From Calditrichia bacterium (GTDB lineage Bacteria > Calditrichota > Calditrichia > RBG-13-44-9 > J075), in NCBI GenBank assembly GCA_028284445.1, contig JANQRS010000023.1, positions 62,001 through 126,000 of the forward strand: a stretch of DNA of 64,000 nucleotides, given 5' to 3'. Position 1 is the first letter of the stretch, and every line of letters begins with the position of its first letter. Position numbers and translations under genes: made by a program. The notes beneath the pieces were generated by a model, which did not search any database, had not been told where the DNA came from, and was given only the letters and a program-made list of their open reading frames with translations. Positions 53,923-64,000 of the stretch are shown piece after piece.

Positions 53923-54548
53923 TTCGCGAGCACCTCATTGATAATGTCTACCGCTCCTTTTTGCAGCACCACAACCTCGGCATTCAGTATGTCGTAGGCA
54001 GAAAACTCCGGCGCCTTGAGAACTGATTTATAAGGAATATTGCGAGCGGACTTATACAGGTTTTGATCATAATCAGCAGTGAGAAACAGCACTTTGCGGG
54101 CATCAATCTTGAGACTATCAAGAAGATCAACAAAGTTACGGGTCTTCGGCGCTTCAAAGTTAAAGTCTTCAACAATCATCAGCTTTTCGTCTTTCGCCTT
54201 GTATGACAGGGCAGAGCGACGGGCCAGCTTTTTAATCTTCTTGGGAAGATCCTGGCGATAGCTGCGTGGTTGCGGACCAAATGCGCGGCCACCGCCTACC
54301 ATATGCGGAGCGCGAATTGTTCCCTGGCGCGCACGCCCGGTTCCTTTTTGACGAAAAGGCTTCCGGCCACCACCTCGAACTGCAGAGCGGTTTTTTACGC
54401 TGTGGGTCCCTTGCCGCTGATTAGCAAGATAGGCCTTTACGGCCAGATAGAGCACGTGGTCGTTCGGCTCGATGCCAAATACATCGGCGGACAGCTCCAC
54501 TTTCTCTTTGCTCATTTTACCATTTGTCTTTAAAACACCAAGTTGCAT
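53919..54548 (-). CDS. rplD: 50S ribosomal protein L4
   Basis: From the ATG at 54548 (209 residues; an upstream GTG at 54560 lacks a ribosome site) the protein starts MQLGVLKTNGK, with the long basic loop RGGGRKPFRQKGTGRARQG that lines the exit tunnel. In E. coli L4 represses the S10 operon; no such leader was evident here. Confidence 0.96.
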   Translation of the reverse strand: MQLGVLKTNGKMSKEKVELSADVFGIEPNDHVLYLAVKAYLANQRQGTHSVKNRSAVRGGGRKPFRQKGTGRARQGTIRAPHMVGGGRAFGPQPRSYRQDLPKKIKKLARRSALSYKAKDEKLMIVEDFNFEAPKTRNFVDLLDSLKIDARKVLFLTADYDQNLYKSARNIPYKSVLKAPEFSAYDILNAEVVVLQKGAVDIINEVLAK

Positions 54549-54574
54549 GTTCAAACTCACTATTATGCGATCTG

Positions 54575-55195
54575 TTATGATTTGTGAATTTCTACAAAAC
54601 TGTTTCTGGAGCCCGGAATCGAACCCTTTACAAAAAGCAGGTTGTTTTCAACATCTACTTTAACAATGCTCAATCCATCGATGGTCTTGCGCTTGCCGCC
54701 CATGCGACCAGCCATACGGGTTCCTTTTAGTACTTTAGACGGATAAGAGCTCTGTCCGATCGAACCCGGATGACGCAAACGATCGGACTGTCCGTGAGTC
54801 TTCCGGCCACCACCAAAATTGTAACGCTTAACAACACCGGCAAAACCACGCCCCTTACTCAACCCGGACACTTTCACAACATCACCTTCTTCGAAGATCG
54901 ATGCATTGACAACATCACCGGGCTGCGGCTCGTCATCGCCATACAGGGAAAACTCCCTGACAAAACGCAATGCCGGCGCCTTGGCCTTCTTGAAATGCCC
55001 TATCAAAGGCTTGGTGGTATTCTTTTCTTTCTTCTCATCAAAGCCGAGTTGAACGGCACGATAACCGTCATGCTCTGCACTCTTCACCTGCAACACATAG
55101 CACGGACCAGCTTCGACAACTGTCACTGGAACCATGTTGCCCGTCTCATCAAAGATGCGTGTCATGCCGATTTTCTTACCCAGCAAACCGTTCAT
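54575..55195 (-). CDS. rplC: 50S ribosomal protein L3
   Basis: The ATG at 55195 follows GGAG by seven bases and gives the family N-terminus MNGLLGKKIGMTRIFDETG (206 residues); the longer frame begins at a TTG with no site. Other motifs are VSGLSKGRGFAGVVKRYNF and the loop HGQSDRLRHPGSIGQSSYP near the peptidyl transferase centre. Confidence 0.97.
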   Translation of the reverse strand: MNGLLGKKIGMTRIFDETGNMVPVTVVEAGPCYVLQVKSAEHDGYRAVQLGFDEKKEKNTTKPLIGHFKKAKAPALRFVREFSLYGDDEPQPGDVVNASIFEEGDVVKVSGLSKGRGFAGVVKRYNFGGGRKTHGQSDRLRHPGSIGQSSYPSKVLKGTRMAGRMGGKRKTIDGLSIVKVDVENNLLFVKGSIPGSRNSFVEIHKS

Positions 55196-55235
55196 TGTTT
55201 TCTCCAAGATCTATTCTTTTGTCTTTTCTAAATCA

Positions 55236-55544
55236 TCAAGTCTTAATTTCGATATCCACACCAGCCGGCAGTTCCAGCTTCATTAACTGATCGATAGTCT
55301 TGTTGGTTGCGTTATGAATATCAATCAGGCGCTTGTGGATGCGAATCTCGAACTGTTCACGAGACTTCTTATCTACGTGAGGTGACCGCAAGACCGTAAA
55401 TACGCTGCGACGAGTCGGCAACGGAATCGGGCCGGAAATCAAGGCGCCGGTTGTCTTGGCGGTAGTAATAATTTTTTCAGAAGACTTGTCGATCAAATGA
55501 TGATCATAAGCCTTGAGTTTGATGCGAATACTTTGACCAGGCAC
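55236..55544 (-). CDS. rpsJ: 30S ribosomal protein S10
   Basis: The 102-residue protein has [20 protein letters not shown] and [20 protein letters not shown], full-length and typical. S10 also binds NusB in antitermination. It is 17 bases downstream of fusA, so tuf, which commonly separates them, is absent here. Confidence 0.98.
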   Translation of the reverse strand: MPGQSIRIKLKAYDHHLIDKSSEKIITTAKTTGALISGPIPLPTRRSVFTVLRSPHVDKKSREQFEIRIHKRLIDIHNATNKTIDQLMKLELPAGVDIEIKT

Positions 55545-55561
55545 GGGAACTCCCTTTTCTC

Positions 55562-57646
55562 TTACTTACCTTTGATAGTTTCTACGATCTTTTCGGCAAT
55601 GTCTCGCGGCAGTTTTTCGTAATGATCAAACTGCATCGAGTATACCGCACGTCCTTGTGTAACTGAACGCAATGATGTTGCGTACCCAAACATTTCACCA
55701 AGCGGAACAAAGGAGGAAATCACCTGAGCATCTTTACGGGGCAAGATGCCGGCAACCCGACCGCGACGCGAGTTCAGGTCACCAATCACATCGCCCATAT
55801 ACTCTTCAGGCACAACAACTTCCACATCCATAATCGGCTCAAGCAATACAGAGCGGCCTTTGTTCATCGCTTCTTTCATCCCCATCGAGCCGGCAATTTT
55901 AAAGGCCATCTCGCTTGAATCAACGTCGTGATAAGACCCGTCAACCAGACGCACTTTAACGTCAACAACCGGATAACCGGCCAATTGGCCATTATTCAGG
56001 GCTTCAACCACGCCGTTCTTCACAGCAGGGATATATTCACGCGGGACAACCCCGCCAACAATCTTATCTTCAAACTCAAAGCCCTTACCCTTTTCATTGG
56101 GCTCAACTTCAAGCTCTACATGTCCATACTGACCACGGCCACCACTCTGGCGGACAAACTTGCCTTCGACGGAGACGGCTTTGGTAATGGTTTCCTTGTA
56201 AGCAACTTGCGGCTTACCAACTCGCGCATCGACCTTAAACTCTCGCAAGAGACGGTCGACAATAATCTCCAAATGCAATTCGCCCATACCGCTAATCAGG
56301 GTCTGACCGGTATCATCATCTGTCTTCACGCGAAAGGTCGGATCTTCATCAGCCAGCTTCACCAGCGATTCAGTGAGTTTATCTGCATCAGCTTTGGACT
56401 TCGGCTCAATAGCAACGGAAATAACCGGCTCCGGAAAATTCATCGATTCCAGCAACAGCGGCTTGTCAGCTGCACAAAGAGAGTGACCGGTACGGGTCAC
56501 CTTCAAACCGACGGCAGCGGCGATATCGCCGGCGCATACTTCATCAATATCTTCACGGGTATTGGCGTGCATCTGCAGAATACGTCCCAGACGCTCTTTC
56601 TTTTCCGCACTTGCATTGTAGATATAGCTTCCTGCCTTCGCAGTCCCGCTATACACCCGAAAATAGGTCAGCTTCCCAACATAGGGATCCGTCATAATTT
56701 TGAATGCCAGAGCTGTAAACGGCTCGTCATTGCTGGCACTGCGGGCAACCACTTCTTCCGAGCGCGGACGCACGCCTTCAATCGGCGGCACATCCAGCGG
56801 AGACGGGAGATAATCGATGATCGCATCCAACAAACGCTGCACCCCTTTGTTCTTAAAAGCAGAGCCGAGCATAACCGGAATGAAAGAATTATCAAGCACA
56901 GCTTGACGAACTGCCGCTTTGACATCTTCCGTGGAAAGCTCTTCACCTTCGAGATATTTTTCGAGGAGGGTATCATCCGATTCAGCCACTGCTTCCAGCA
57001 ACTTTGTGCGGTATTCTTCAGCCTTATCAGCGAGGTCGCGCGGAATTTCTTCTTCGAAGATCTGCATACCAAGCGAATTCTCGTCGAAGACAACAGCTTT
57101 CATCTTCACCAAGTCAACCAGACCGGTAAACATCTCGCCATCACCCATCGGAATCTGCAGCGGCACCGGGTTGGCACCAAGACGCAGGCGAATCATTTCC
57201 AGCACATTATAGAAATCGGCGCCCACGCGATCCATCTTATTAACAAAAGCGATGCGCGGTACGCCGTATTTATCAGCCTGACGCCAGACGGTTTCCGACT
57301 GTGGCTCGACGCCCCCTACAGCACAGAAGAGTGCAACAGCACCATCCAATACTCTTAGAGATCGTTCTACCTCAGCAGTAAAATCTACGTGACCAGGTGT
57401 ATCAATTATATTTATCTGATGACCATCCCACATGGCAGTCGTTGCAGCAGAAGTAATGGTAATACCACGTTCTTTCTCCTGCTCCATCCAGTCCATTGTT
57501 GCAGAACCTTCATGAACTTCACCCATGCGATGTAAACGTCCAGTATAAAAAAGGATTCGTTCGGTGGTGGTCGTCTTACCAGCATCAATATGAGCCATGA
57601 TGCCTATATTTCTAATCTTGTCTAGAGGAACTCTTTTTGTCGCCAT
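55562..57646 (-). CDS. fusA: Elongation factor G
   Basis: EF-G drives translocation of tRNA and mRNA and, with RRF, ribosome recycling. The 694-residue protein has the G motifs [10 protein letters not shown] (G1), DTPGHVDF (G3) and NKMD (G4), then domains II-V, including the domain IV tip region around [16 protein letters not shown]. Length and order are standard. A 476-codon antisense frame across it is a shadow. It lies 29 bases downstream of rpsG. Confidence 0.98.
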   Translation of the reverse strand: MATKRVPLDKIRNIGIMAHIDAGKTTTTERILFYTGRLHRMGEVHEGSATMDWMEQEKERGITITSAATTAMWDGHQINIIDTPGHVDFTAEVERSLRVLDGAVALFCAVGGVEPQSETVWRQADKYGVPRIAFVNKMDRVGADFYNVLEMIRLRLGANPVPLQIPMGDGEMFTGLVDLVKMKAVVFDENSLGMQIFEEEIPRDLADKAEEYRTKLLEAVAESDDTLLEKYLEGEELSTEDVKAAVRQAVLDNSFIPVMLGSAFKNKGVQRLLDAIIDYLPSPLDVPPIEGVRPRSEEVVARSASNDEPFTALAFKIMTDPYVGKLTYFRVYSGTAKAGSYIYNASAEKKERLGRILQMHANTREDIDEVCAGDIAAAVGLKVTRTGHSLCAADKPLLLESMNFPEPVISVAIEPKSKADADKLTESLVKLADEDPTFRVKTDDDTGQTLISGMGELHLEIIVDRLLREFKVDARVGKPQVAYKETITKAVSVEGKFVRQSGGRGQYGHVELEVEPNEKGKGFEFEDKIVGGVVPREYIPAVKNGVVEALNNGQLAGYPVVDVKVRLVDGSYHDVDSSEMAFKIAGSMGMKEAMNKGRSVLLEPIMDVEVVVPEEYMGDVIGDLNSRRGRVAGILPRKDAQVISSFVPLGEMFGYATSLRSVTQGRAVYSMQFDHYEKLPRDIAEKIVETIKGK

Positions 57647-57675
57647 TTTACAAAGATCTACTGTCCTTTACAGCT

Positions 57676-58152
<477 letters not shown>

Positions 58153-58166
58153 TCAAATCAATTTCG

Positions 58167-58538
58167 TTACTTGGGGCGTTTAGCGCCATACTTCGAACGA
58201 CCCTGACGGCGATCGTCCACACCACTTGCATCGAGCGTACCACGAATAATGTGATAGCGCACACCGGGTAAATCTTTCACACGACCACCGCGAATCATAA
58301 CAATAGAGTGCTCTTGCAGGTTGTGACCTTCACCAGGAATGTAGGCAGTTACCTCCATACCGTTGGTCAAACGCACCCTGGCAACCTTGCGCAAAGCCGA
58401 GTTCGGCTTCTTCGGCGTTGTGGTGTAAACCCTCGTACAAACACCGCGGCGCTGCGGACAACTACCAAGTGCAGGGGCCTTGTTTTTCTTCAAAATTTTC
58501 TTTCGCCCTGACCGAACTAACTGATTAATCGTTGGCAA
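58167..58538 (-). CDS. rpsL: 30S ribosomal protein S12
   Basis: The 123-residue protein starts [14 protein letters not shown] and has [18 protein letters not shown] and [20 protein letters not shown]. The lysines that change in streptomycin-resistant mutants (in PKKPN and VKDLP) are wild type. S12 monitors decoding. A promoter lies 40 bases upstream of the start. Confidence 0.98.
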   Translation of the reverse strand: MPTINQLVRSGRKKILKKNKAPALGSCPQRRGVCTRVYTTTPKKPNSALRKVARVRLTNGMEVTAYIPGEGHNLQEHSIVMIRGGRVKDLPGVRYHIIRGTLDASGVDDRRQGRSKYGAKRPK

Positions 58539-58577
58539 AGTATTCTCCTTACTATTCTGAAAAAGTCACAGACTCTC

Positions 58578-58606
58578 AAAGTAATACACTAAGCTCTACT
58601 TGTCAA
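58578..58606 (-). promoter_or_regulatory. Promoter of the rpsL-rpsG-fusA-ribosomal block
   Basis: On the minus strand, TTGACA (58606-58601) is followed after 17 bases by TACTTT (58583-58578). The predicted start lies about 33 bases before the rpsL ATG. The -10 is only a fair match. Confidence 0.6.
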
Positions 58607-58694
58607 CCTGATTTTTAAATCCTTTTAAAGATTTATTTAACATTCTAAATCTTCATACAGGCAGACAACAAGCCAGGTTGATGTCCTTAACATA

Positions 58695-58729
58695 GACGTG
58701 TTCCACGCTCTTTCGAGGTGGAACACGTC
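58695..58729 (-). terminator. Long stem-loop between rpoC and rpsL
   Basis: GACGTGTTCCAC (58695-58706) and GTGGAACACGTC (58718-58729) pair perfectly over 12 bases, and CTC/GAG inside add three more after a bulged G. No T-run follows on the minus strand, so factor-independent termination is doubtful; an RNase processing site or attenuator for rpoBC read-through is as likely. The rest of the 58539-58834 gap holds only the rpsL promoter. Confidence 0.5.
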
Positions 58730-58834
58730 CTGTTATTTCTAATTTATTTTAGGCTTACTTTTGGTAGGGTGGTTTTAGGGGTCTAGCCTATCACAACACA
58801 CAACCAACAAAGTTAAGAGAATAGCGAAAGAGTC

Positions 58835-61800
58835 TTATTCAATATCAGACTCAACAACTTCGTCGGCATCCTGCACAACTGGTTCTTCGTCTTCTACTTC
58901 AGCCTTCACTTCGACCTGCAAGGACTTGAACTTGTTCAAGCCAGTACCGGCCGGTATCAGGTTACCGACGATAACATTCTCTTTTAGCCCGTAGAGAAAA
59001 TCCGTTTTCCCGGCAACCGCAGCATCGGTGAGCACTCTCGTCGTTTCCTGGAAGGAAGCGGCGGAGATAAAACTATCGGTAGTCAGCGCGGCCTGAGTAA
59101 TACCCAGGAGAATCGGCTCGGAAGTAGCTGCATCTGCAGGACGTGCTTCAGCAACAGCTTTCTCCGCTTTTTCAAGCTGCCGATTGGTGTATTCAAACTT
59201 CACGCGGTCTACCGCCTGACGCTCCTTGAAACGGGAATCGCCAGGTTCAGTGATAATCACTTTGTTGCGGACTTTTTCGTTTTCTTCTTTAAAGATGAAC
59301 TTGTTCACAGTGTCACCTTCCAGGAAGCGAGTGTCACCCGGATCGATAACTCGAACGCGCTGCATCATCTGACGCACAATAATTTCAATGTGCTTGTCGT
59401 TGATGCCCACACCCTGGAGACGATACACTTCCTGAATCTCATTCACCAGATATTCCTGAACCTTATTCGGTCCAAGAATCTTGAGAATATCCTGCGGTGA
59501 AATAGCACCGTCTGTCAACATCTCGCCGGCGCGAACATAATCGCCATTGTGAACAAGAACGTGCTTACTATATGGTACTTTATATGCTTTCTTTTCGAGC
59601 GTGCCTTCGACGGTGATTTCGCGAATACCACGCTTAATGGGACCGAACTTAACCACACCGTCGATTTCGCTAACGGCCGCTTGCTCTTTCGGCTTGCGTG
59701 CTTCAAAAAGCTCAGCCACACGCGGCAGACCACCGGTAATGTCACGGGTCTTGCCAATTTCACGCGGAATCTTAGCCAGGATACGTCCGGCATCCGCTTT
59801 CGTGCCATCCGGCACAAGAATATGCGCCTTGACCGGCAGGATATAATTGGCCAATTCGTTATCATCTGCGTCGACAACGGCAATATGAGGACTGAGGTTT
59901 TTGTTACGCGATTCGATAACCACACGCTGCTTCTGCAGGGTTTGCTCATCGAGTTCTTCATGCGTCGTAACATTGTCCACCAAATCCACATACTTGACTG
60001 TACCGGCTTTTTCGGTAAGAATAACAGATGAGTAGGGATCCCATTCGAAAAGCAGGCTGCCCCGCTCAACTTTCTCACCGTCTTTCACCAGCAGGGTGGC
60101 ACCATAAGGCACGGTAAAGTTTGCCAGTGAACGCTCACCATCCATAATATGAATCTTGCCATTACGGCCGATACAAATGGTGCTCTTCACTTTCTTGCCG
60201 TCATCGTCAAGGCCTTTCGCTTCCAAGGTCCGAAGCTCATCGAACTTGATTTGACCCGGAAAACGGGCAATCACTTCAGACTGGGCAGCGATACGACCGG
60301 CGGTTCCACCGATGTGGAAGGTACGCAAGGTCAGCTGGGTGCCCGGCTCACCAATACTTTGAGCAGACATGACACCAACGGCCTCGCCACTATCAGCCAT
60401 GCGGCCGGTAGCAAGGTTGCGTCCATAACAGAGAGAACAAACACCGCGAACCGTCTCGCAGGTTAACACCGAACGAATCCGAATGGTTTCGACGGCTGCC
60501 TTATCAATGTTTTCAGCAATTTCTTCATCGATCAATCCACCAGCCGGGACCAAGAGGTCACCACTCAGAGGATCATAGACATCGTCCACCGTTACACGTC
60601 CAAGGACGCGATCGGACAGTGGTTCGATAATTTTCTCCCCTTCCTTAATCGGGGACGTATCAATACCGAGGATGGTACCACAATCATACTCATTGATCAT
60701 TACATCCTGGGCAACATCCACCAAACGACGGGTAAGGTAACCAGCATCCGCAGTTTTCAAGGCGGTATCAGCCAAACCTTTACGGGCGCCGTGAGTAGAG
60801 ATAAAATATTCCTGTACTGACAGACCTTCGAAGAAGTTTGCCGTAATCGGGTTTTCAATAATTTCACCGGTTTGACCTGTCAGGCTCTTCTGCGGCTTCG
60901 CCATCAAACCACGCATACCAGCGAGCTGACGAATCTGCTCGCGGCTACCACGCGCACCTGAATGGGACATCATATATAATGAGTTGAAGCCACTCTTGTG
61001 CTGCTCAAGCAGTCCGAAGAGCTTCGAGGATACCTGATCGGTTACACGCGTCCAGATATCGATAACCTTGTTATAACGCTCGCCGTCGGTTATAAAACCC
61101 ATGCGATATTGCTCTTCCAGAAGCTGAACTTCTTCGTAGGCTTTATCGATATGCTCAGGCTTATCATCCGGGATAACGATATCATCAAGTCCGATACTGG
61201 CGCCGGCCAGAGTTGCAAAGCGGAAACCAAGCTCTTTCAGGTTATCCAGGAACTCTACCGTGCGCAGGTTTCCGATGGTCAGGAAAATCCGGTTGATGAG
61301 ATTTTCAATGGCCTTCTTGGTCAGCAGCTCGTTTACAAAACCGACCTCATCCGGAACGATTTCGTTAAAGAGCACGCGCCCCACTGCTGTTTCAATCAAC
61401 TCGCCCTTGTAGCGAACCTTGATCTTGGCATGCAGGTGAACCTTGCCATCGTTATATGCAATAATGACTTCACGTGGAGAAGAGAAGATTTTTCCTTCGC
61501 CGTGAACATCGTCTCGCTCTTTCGTAATGAAATATGTTCCCAATACCATATCCTGAGAAGGAATTGCAAGGGGACGGCCGCTGGCCGGGGACAATACATT
61601 GTGTGAAGCAAGCATCAGCATGCGCGCTTCAAATTGCGCTTCGAAACTCAGTGGAACGTGAACCGCCATCTGGTCACCGTCAAAGTCTGCATTAAACGCA
61701 GAACATACCAGCGGATGGATTTCCAGCGCCTTGCCTTCGATTAAGACCGGCTGGAACGCCTGAATACCGAGACGGTGCAAAGTCGGTGCGCGGTTGAGCA

Positions 61801-63091
61801 TCACCGGATGTTCGTTGACAATGTCTTCCAGAATTTCGAATACGACTGCATCACGCTTGTCTACAAAGCGCTTTGCGCTCTTCACAGTCTTCACAATTTT
61901 ACGGTCCTGCAACTTACGAATAATAAAGGGCTTAAAGAGCTCTACAGCCATCTCTTTCGGCAGACCGCACTCATACAGTTTCAACTTAGGACCAACAACA
62001 ACAACTGAACGTCCGGAGTAATCAACACGCTTTCCAAGCAGGTTCAAACGAAAACGTCCCTGCTTACCACGCAACATATCAGACAGCGATTTGAGCGGGC
62101 GATTTCCGTCGCTACGAACTGCTGTTGTGCGTTTGGTGTTATCAAAGAGAGCATCGACTGCTTCCTGCAGCATGCGCTTTTCATTCCGCAGAATCACTTC
62201 CGGCGCTTTAATGTCCATCAGCTTCTTCAGGCGGTTGTTGCGAATAATCACCCGGCGATAAAGATCGTTCAAATCACTGGTCGCGAAGCGGCCACCTTCA
62301 AGCGGCACCAAAGGACGCAGCTCCGGTGGAATTACCGGAATAACATCCAGAATCATCCACTCAGGCTTGTTCTTGTATTCACCGTTTTCCTGATTACGAA
62401 AAGCTTCAACAACCTTCAGGCGCTTCAATGCATCGGCTTTCTTCTGCTGGGAACGCTCAGTCTTGAGGGTTTCCCGCAACTGCTGCGACAGTTCTTCAAT
62501 TTGAATACGCTTCAGCATTTCACGGATTGCTTCACCACCCATGCGAGCGACGAACTTATCCGGGTGATCATCCGGCAATTCATGCTCTTCAGAGGTCATG
62601 CTATCCATGATGGTCATGTATTCATCATCCAGCAGGCGATCACCGACTTTCTTACCGGTATTACCAGGCTGAATAACGACGTATGCTTCATAATAGATGA
62701 TCTTTTCCAGGTCTTTCGGCGAAATATTCAGCAGATACCCGATTTTGGTCGGGGTTGACCGGAAATACCAAATATGAACAATCGGCACCGCAAGGCTGAT
62801 ATGGCCCATTCGCTCGCGCCGCACACTCTTGGTTGTGACCTCAACTCCGCAACGGTCACAAATAATACCTTTATAACGAATTCGCTTATATTTACCGCAA
62901 TGACATTCCCAATCTTTGACGGGGCCAAAGATTTTCTCGCAAAACAGTCCATCACGTTCTGGTTTAAAGGATCTATAATTTATGGTTTCAGGCTTGGTTA
63001 CCTCACCATAGCTCATTTCGAGAATGGTGTTAGGAGATGCTAAGCCTACCGAAATTTTTGAAATTTGGCCTTTGTTGGGATATGAATCCAA
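58835..63091 (-). CDS. rpoC: RNA polymerase beta' subunit
   Basis: The 1418-residue subunit carries the catalytic motif [12 protein letters not shown], the N-terminal zinc site ([20 protein letters not shown]) and the later zinc cysteines ([13 protein letters not shown]), plus the bridge-helix region [14 protein letters not shown]. Length is that of the family without large lineage insertions. It ends in an acidic tail ([19 protein letters not shown]). It follows rpoB by 86 bases. Confidence 0.98.
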   Translation of the reverse strand: MDSYPNKGQISKISVGLASPNTILEMSYGEVTKPETINYRSFKPERDGLFCEKIFGPVKDWECHCGKYKRIRYKGIICDRCGVEVTTKSVRRERMGHISLAVPIVHIWYFRSTPTKIGYLLNISPKDLEKIIYYEAYVVIQPGNTGKKVGDRLLDDEYMTIMDSMTSEEHELPDDHPDKFVARMGGEAIREMLKRIQIEELSQQLRETLKTERSQQKKADALKRLKVVEAFRNQENGEYKNKPEWMILDVIPVIPPELRPLVPLEGGRFATSDLNDLYRRVIIRNNRLKKLMDIKAPEVILRNEKRMLQEAVDALFDNTKRTTAVRSDGNRPLKSLSDMLRGKQGRFRLNLLGKRVDYSGRSVVVVGPKLKLYECGLPKEMAVELFKPFIIRKLQDRKIVKTVKSAKRFVDKRDAVVFEILEDIVNEHPVMLNRAPTLHRLGIQAFQPVLIEGKALEIHPLVCSAFNADFDGDQMAVHVPLSFEAQFEARMLMLASHNVLSPASGRPLAIPSQDMVLGTYFITKERDDVHGEGKIFSSPREVIIAYNDGKVHLHAKIKVRYKGELIETAVGRVLFNEIVPDEVGFVNELLTKKAIENLINRIFLTIGNLRTVEFLDNLKELGFRFATLAGASIGLDDIVIPDDKPEHIDKAYEEVQLLEEQYRMGFITDGERYNKVIDIWTRVTDQVSSKLFGLLEQHKSGFNSLYMMSHSGARGSREQIRQLAGMRGLMAKPQKSLTGQTGEIIENPITANFFEGLSVQEYFISTHGARKGLADTALKTADAGYLTRRLVDVAQDVMINEYDCGTILGIDTSPIKEGEKIIEPLSDRVLGRVTVDDVYDPLSGDLLVPAGGLIDEEIAENIDKAAVETIRIRSVLTCETVRGVCSLCYGRNLATGRMADSGEAVGVMSAQSIGEPGTQLTLRTFHIGGTAGRIAAQSEVIARFPGQIKFDELRTLEAKGLDDDGKKVKSTICIGRNGKIHIMDGERSLANFTVPYGATLLVKDGEKVERGSLLFEWDPYSSVILTEKAGTVKYVDLVDNVTTHEELDEQTLQKQRVVIESRNKNLSPHIAVVDADDNELANYILPVKAHILVPDGTKADAGRILAKIPREIGKTRDITGGLPRVAELFEARKPKEQAAVSEIDGVVKFGPIKRGIREITVEGTLEKKAYKVPYSKHVLVHNGDYVRAGEMLTDGAISPQDILKILGPNKVQEYLVNEIQEVYRLQGVGINDKHIEIIVRQMMQRVRVIDPGDTRFLEGDTVNKFIFKEENEKVRNKVIITEPGDSRFKERQAVDRVKFEYTNRQLEKAEKAVAEARPADAATSEPILLGITQAALTTDSFISAASFQETTRVLTDAAVAGKTDFLYGLKENVIVGNLIPAGTGLNKFKSLQVEVKAEVEDEEPVVQDADEVVESDIE

Positions 63092-63177
63092 ATTTGCACT
63101 CCTTTAACAGTGAATTCTTGTTTCATACAAAATCAACAAGAGTGAAGCCCCCGTTGTTCGGGGACTTCAAAAAGGTT

Positions 63178-64000
<823 letters not shown>

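Noticed and set aside
55928..57358. A 476-codon plus-strand frame across fusA
   Set aside because: It is antisense to a highly conserved gene, its composition (many His, Asn, Phe) is that of a reverse-complement shadow, and no ribosome site or family motif was seen.

Overview
The window (about 47-50% GC by eye) comes from a Gram-negative bacterium. It encodes outer-membrane barrel-type proteins, periplasmic lytic transglycosylases and a hybrid two-component regulator with Reg_prop and Y_Y_Y sensor repeats. The hybrid regulator, DUF3857/transglutaminase pair, NEW3 protein and PadR-permease pair suggest the FCB superphylum (a Calditrichota/KSB1/Ignavibacteria-like lineage is possible). Clear Shine-Dalgarno sites and E. 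coli-like promoters (TTGACT-18-TATATT, TTGATT-17-TATACT, TTGCCC-17-TATATT) argue against classical Bacteroidia. No 16S rRNA is present, so the phylum is inference.

Layout. 1-11.8 kb: the end of a ComF-like gene and an outer-membrane protein on the minus strand; then on the plus strand a PTS IIA-like protein, a DUF2007 protein, two tandem DUF3857/transglutaminase proteins (the first without catalytic residues), the tRNA 2-selenouridine synthase SelU, a histidine-kinase-like protein with a decayed ATPase domain, its NtrC-type partner, and tRNA-Asp. 11.8-12.6 kb is a structured, purine-rich spacer with a candidate small RNA. 12.6-25.6 kb: a 1435-residue hybrid sensor regulator, then a blaI-blaR1-PDZ-NEW3-ABC ATPase-permease-permease cluster with two phased inverted-repeat elements in its gaps. 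25.7-36.7 kb is a patchwork: two lytic transglycosylases, a Phd/VapC toxin-antitoxin unit between two attC-like repeats, an S41 peptidase, a HELVH protein, a divergently regulated padR-permease pair, two orphan genes and a membrane-associated protein.

36.8-41 kb (minus strand) is a tight cluster: glycosyl-hydrolase-like gene, hutU, mnmA, and a small ArsC/Spx-like gene with an in-frame TGA in place of the first cysteine of its CxxC motif. The TGA is followed by a hairpin with a GGUC apical loop, so this is best read as a selenoprotein. Together with SelU it suggests selenium is used both in protein and in tRNA. MnmA supplies the 2-thiouridine that SelU converts to 2-selenouridine.

41.1-64 kb (minus strand) is one long information-processing block, transcribed rpoB-rpoC-rpsL-rpsG-fusA, then the S10, spc and alpha clusters to rplQ. 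tuf and rpsD are not at their usual places. L17 carries a long Ala/Glu-rich C-terminal extension, and the block ends in a strong intrinsic terminator.
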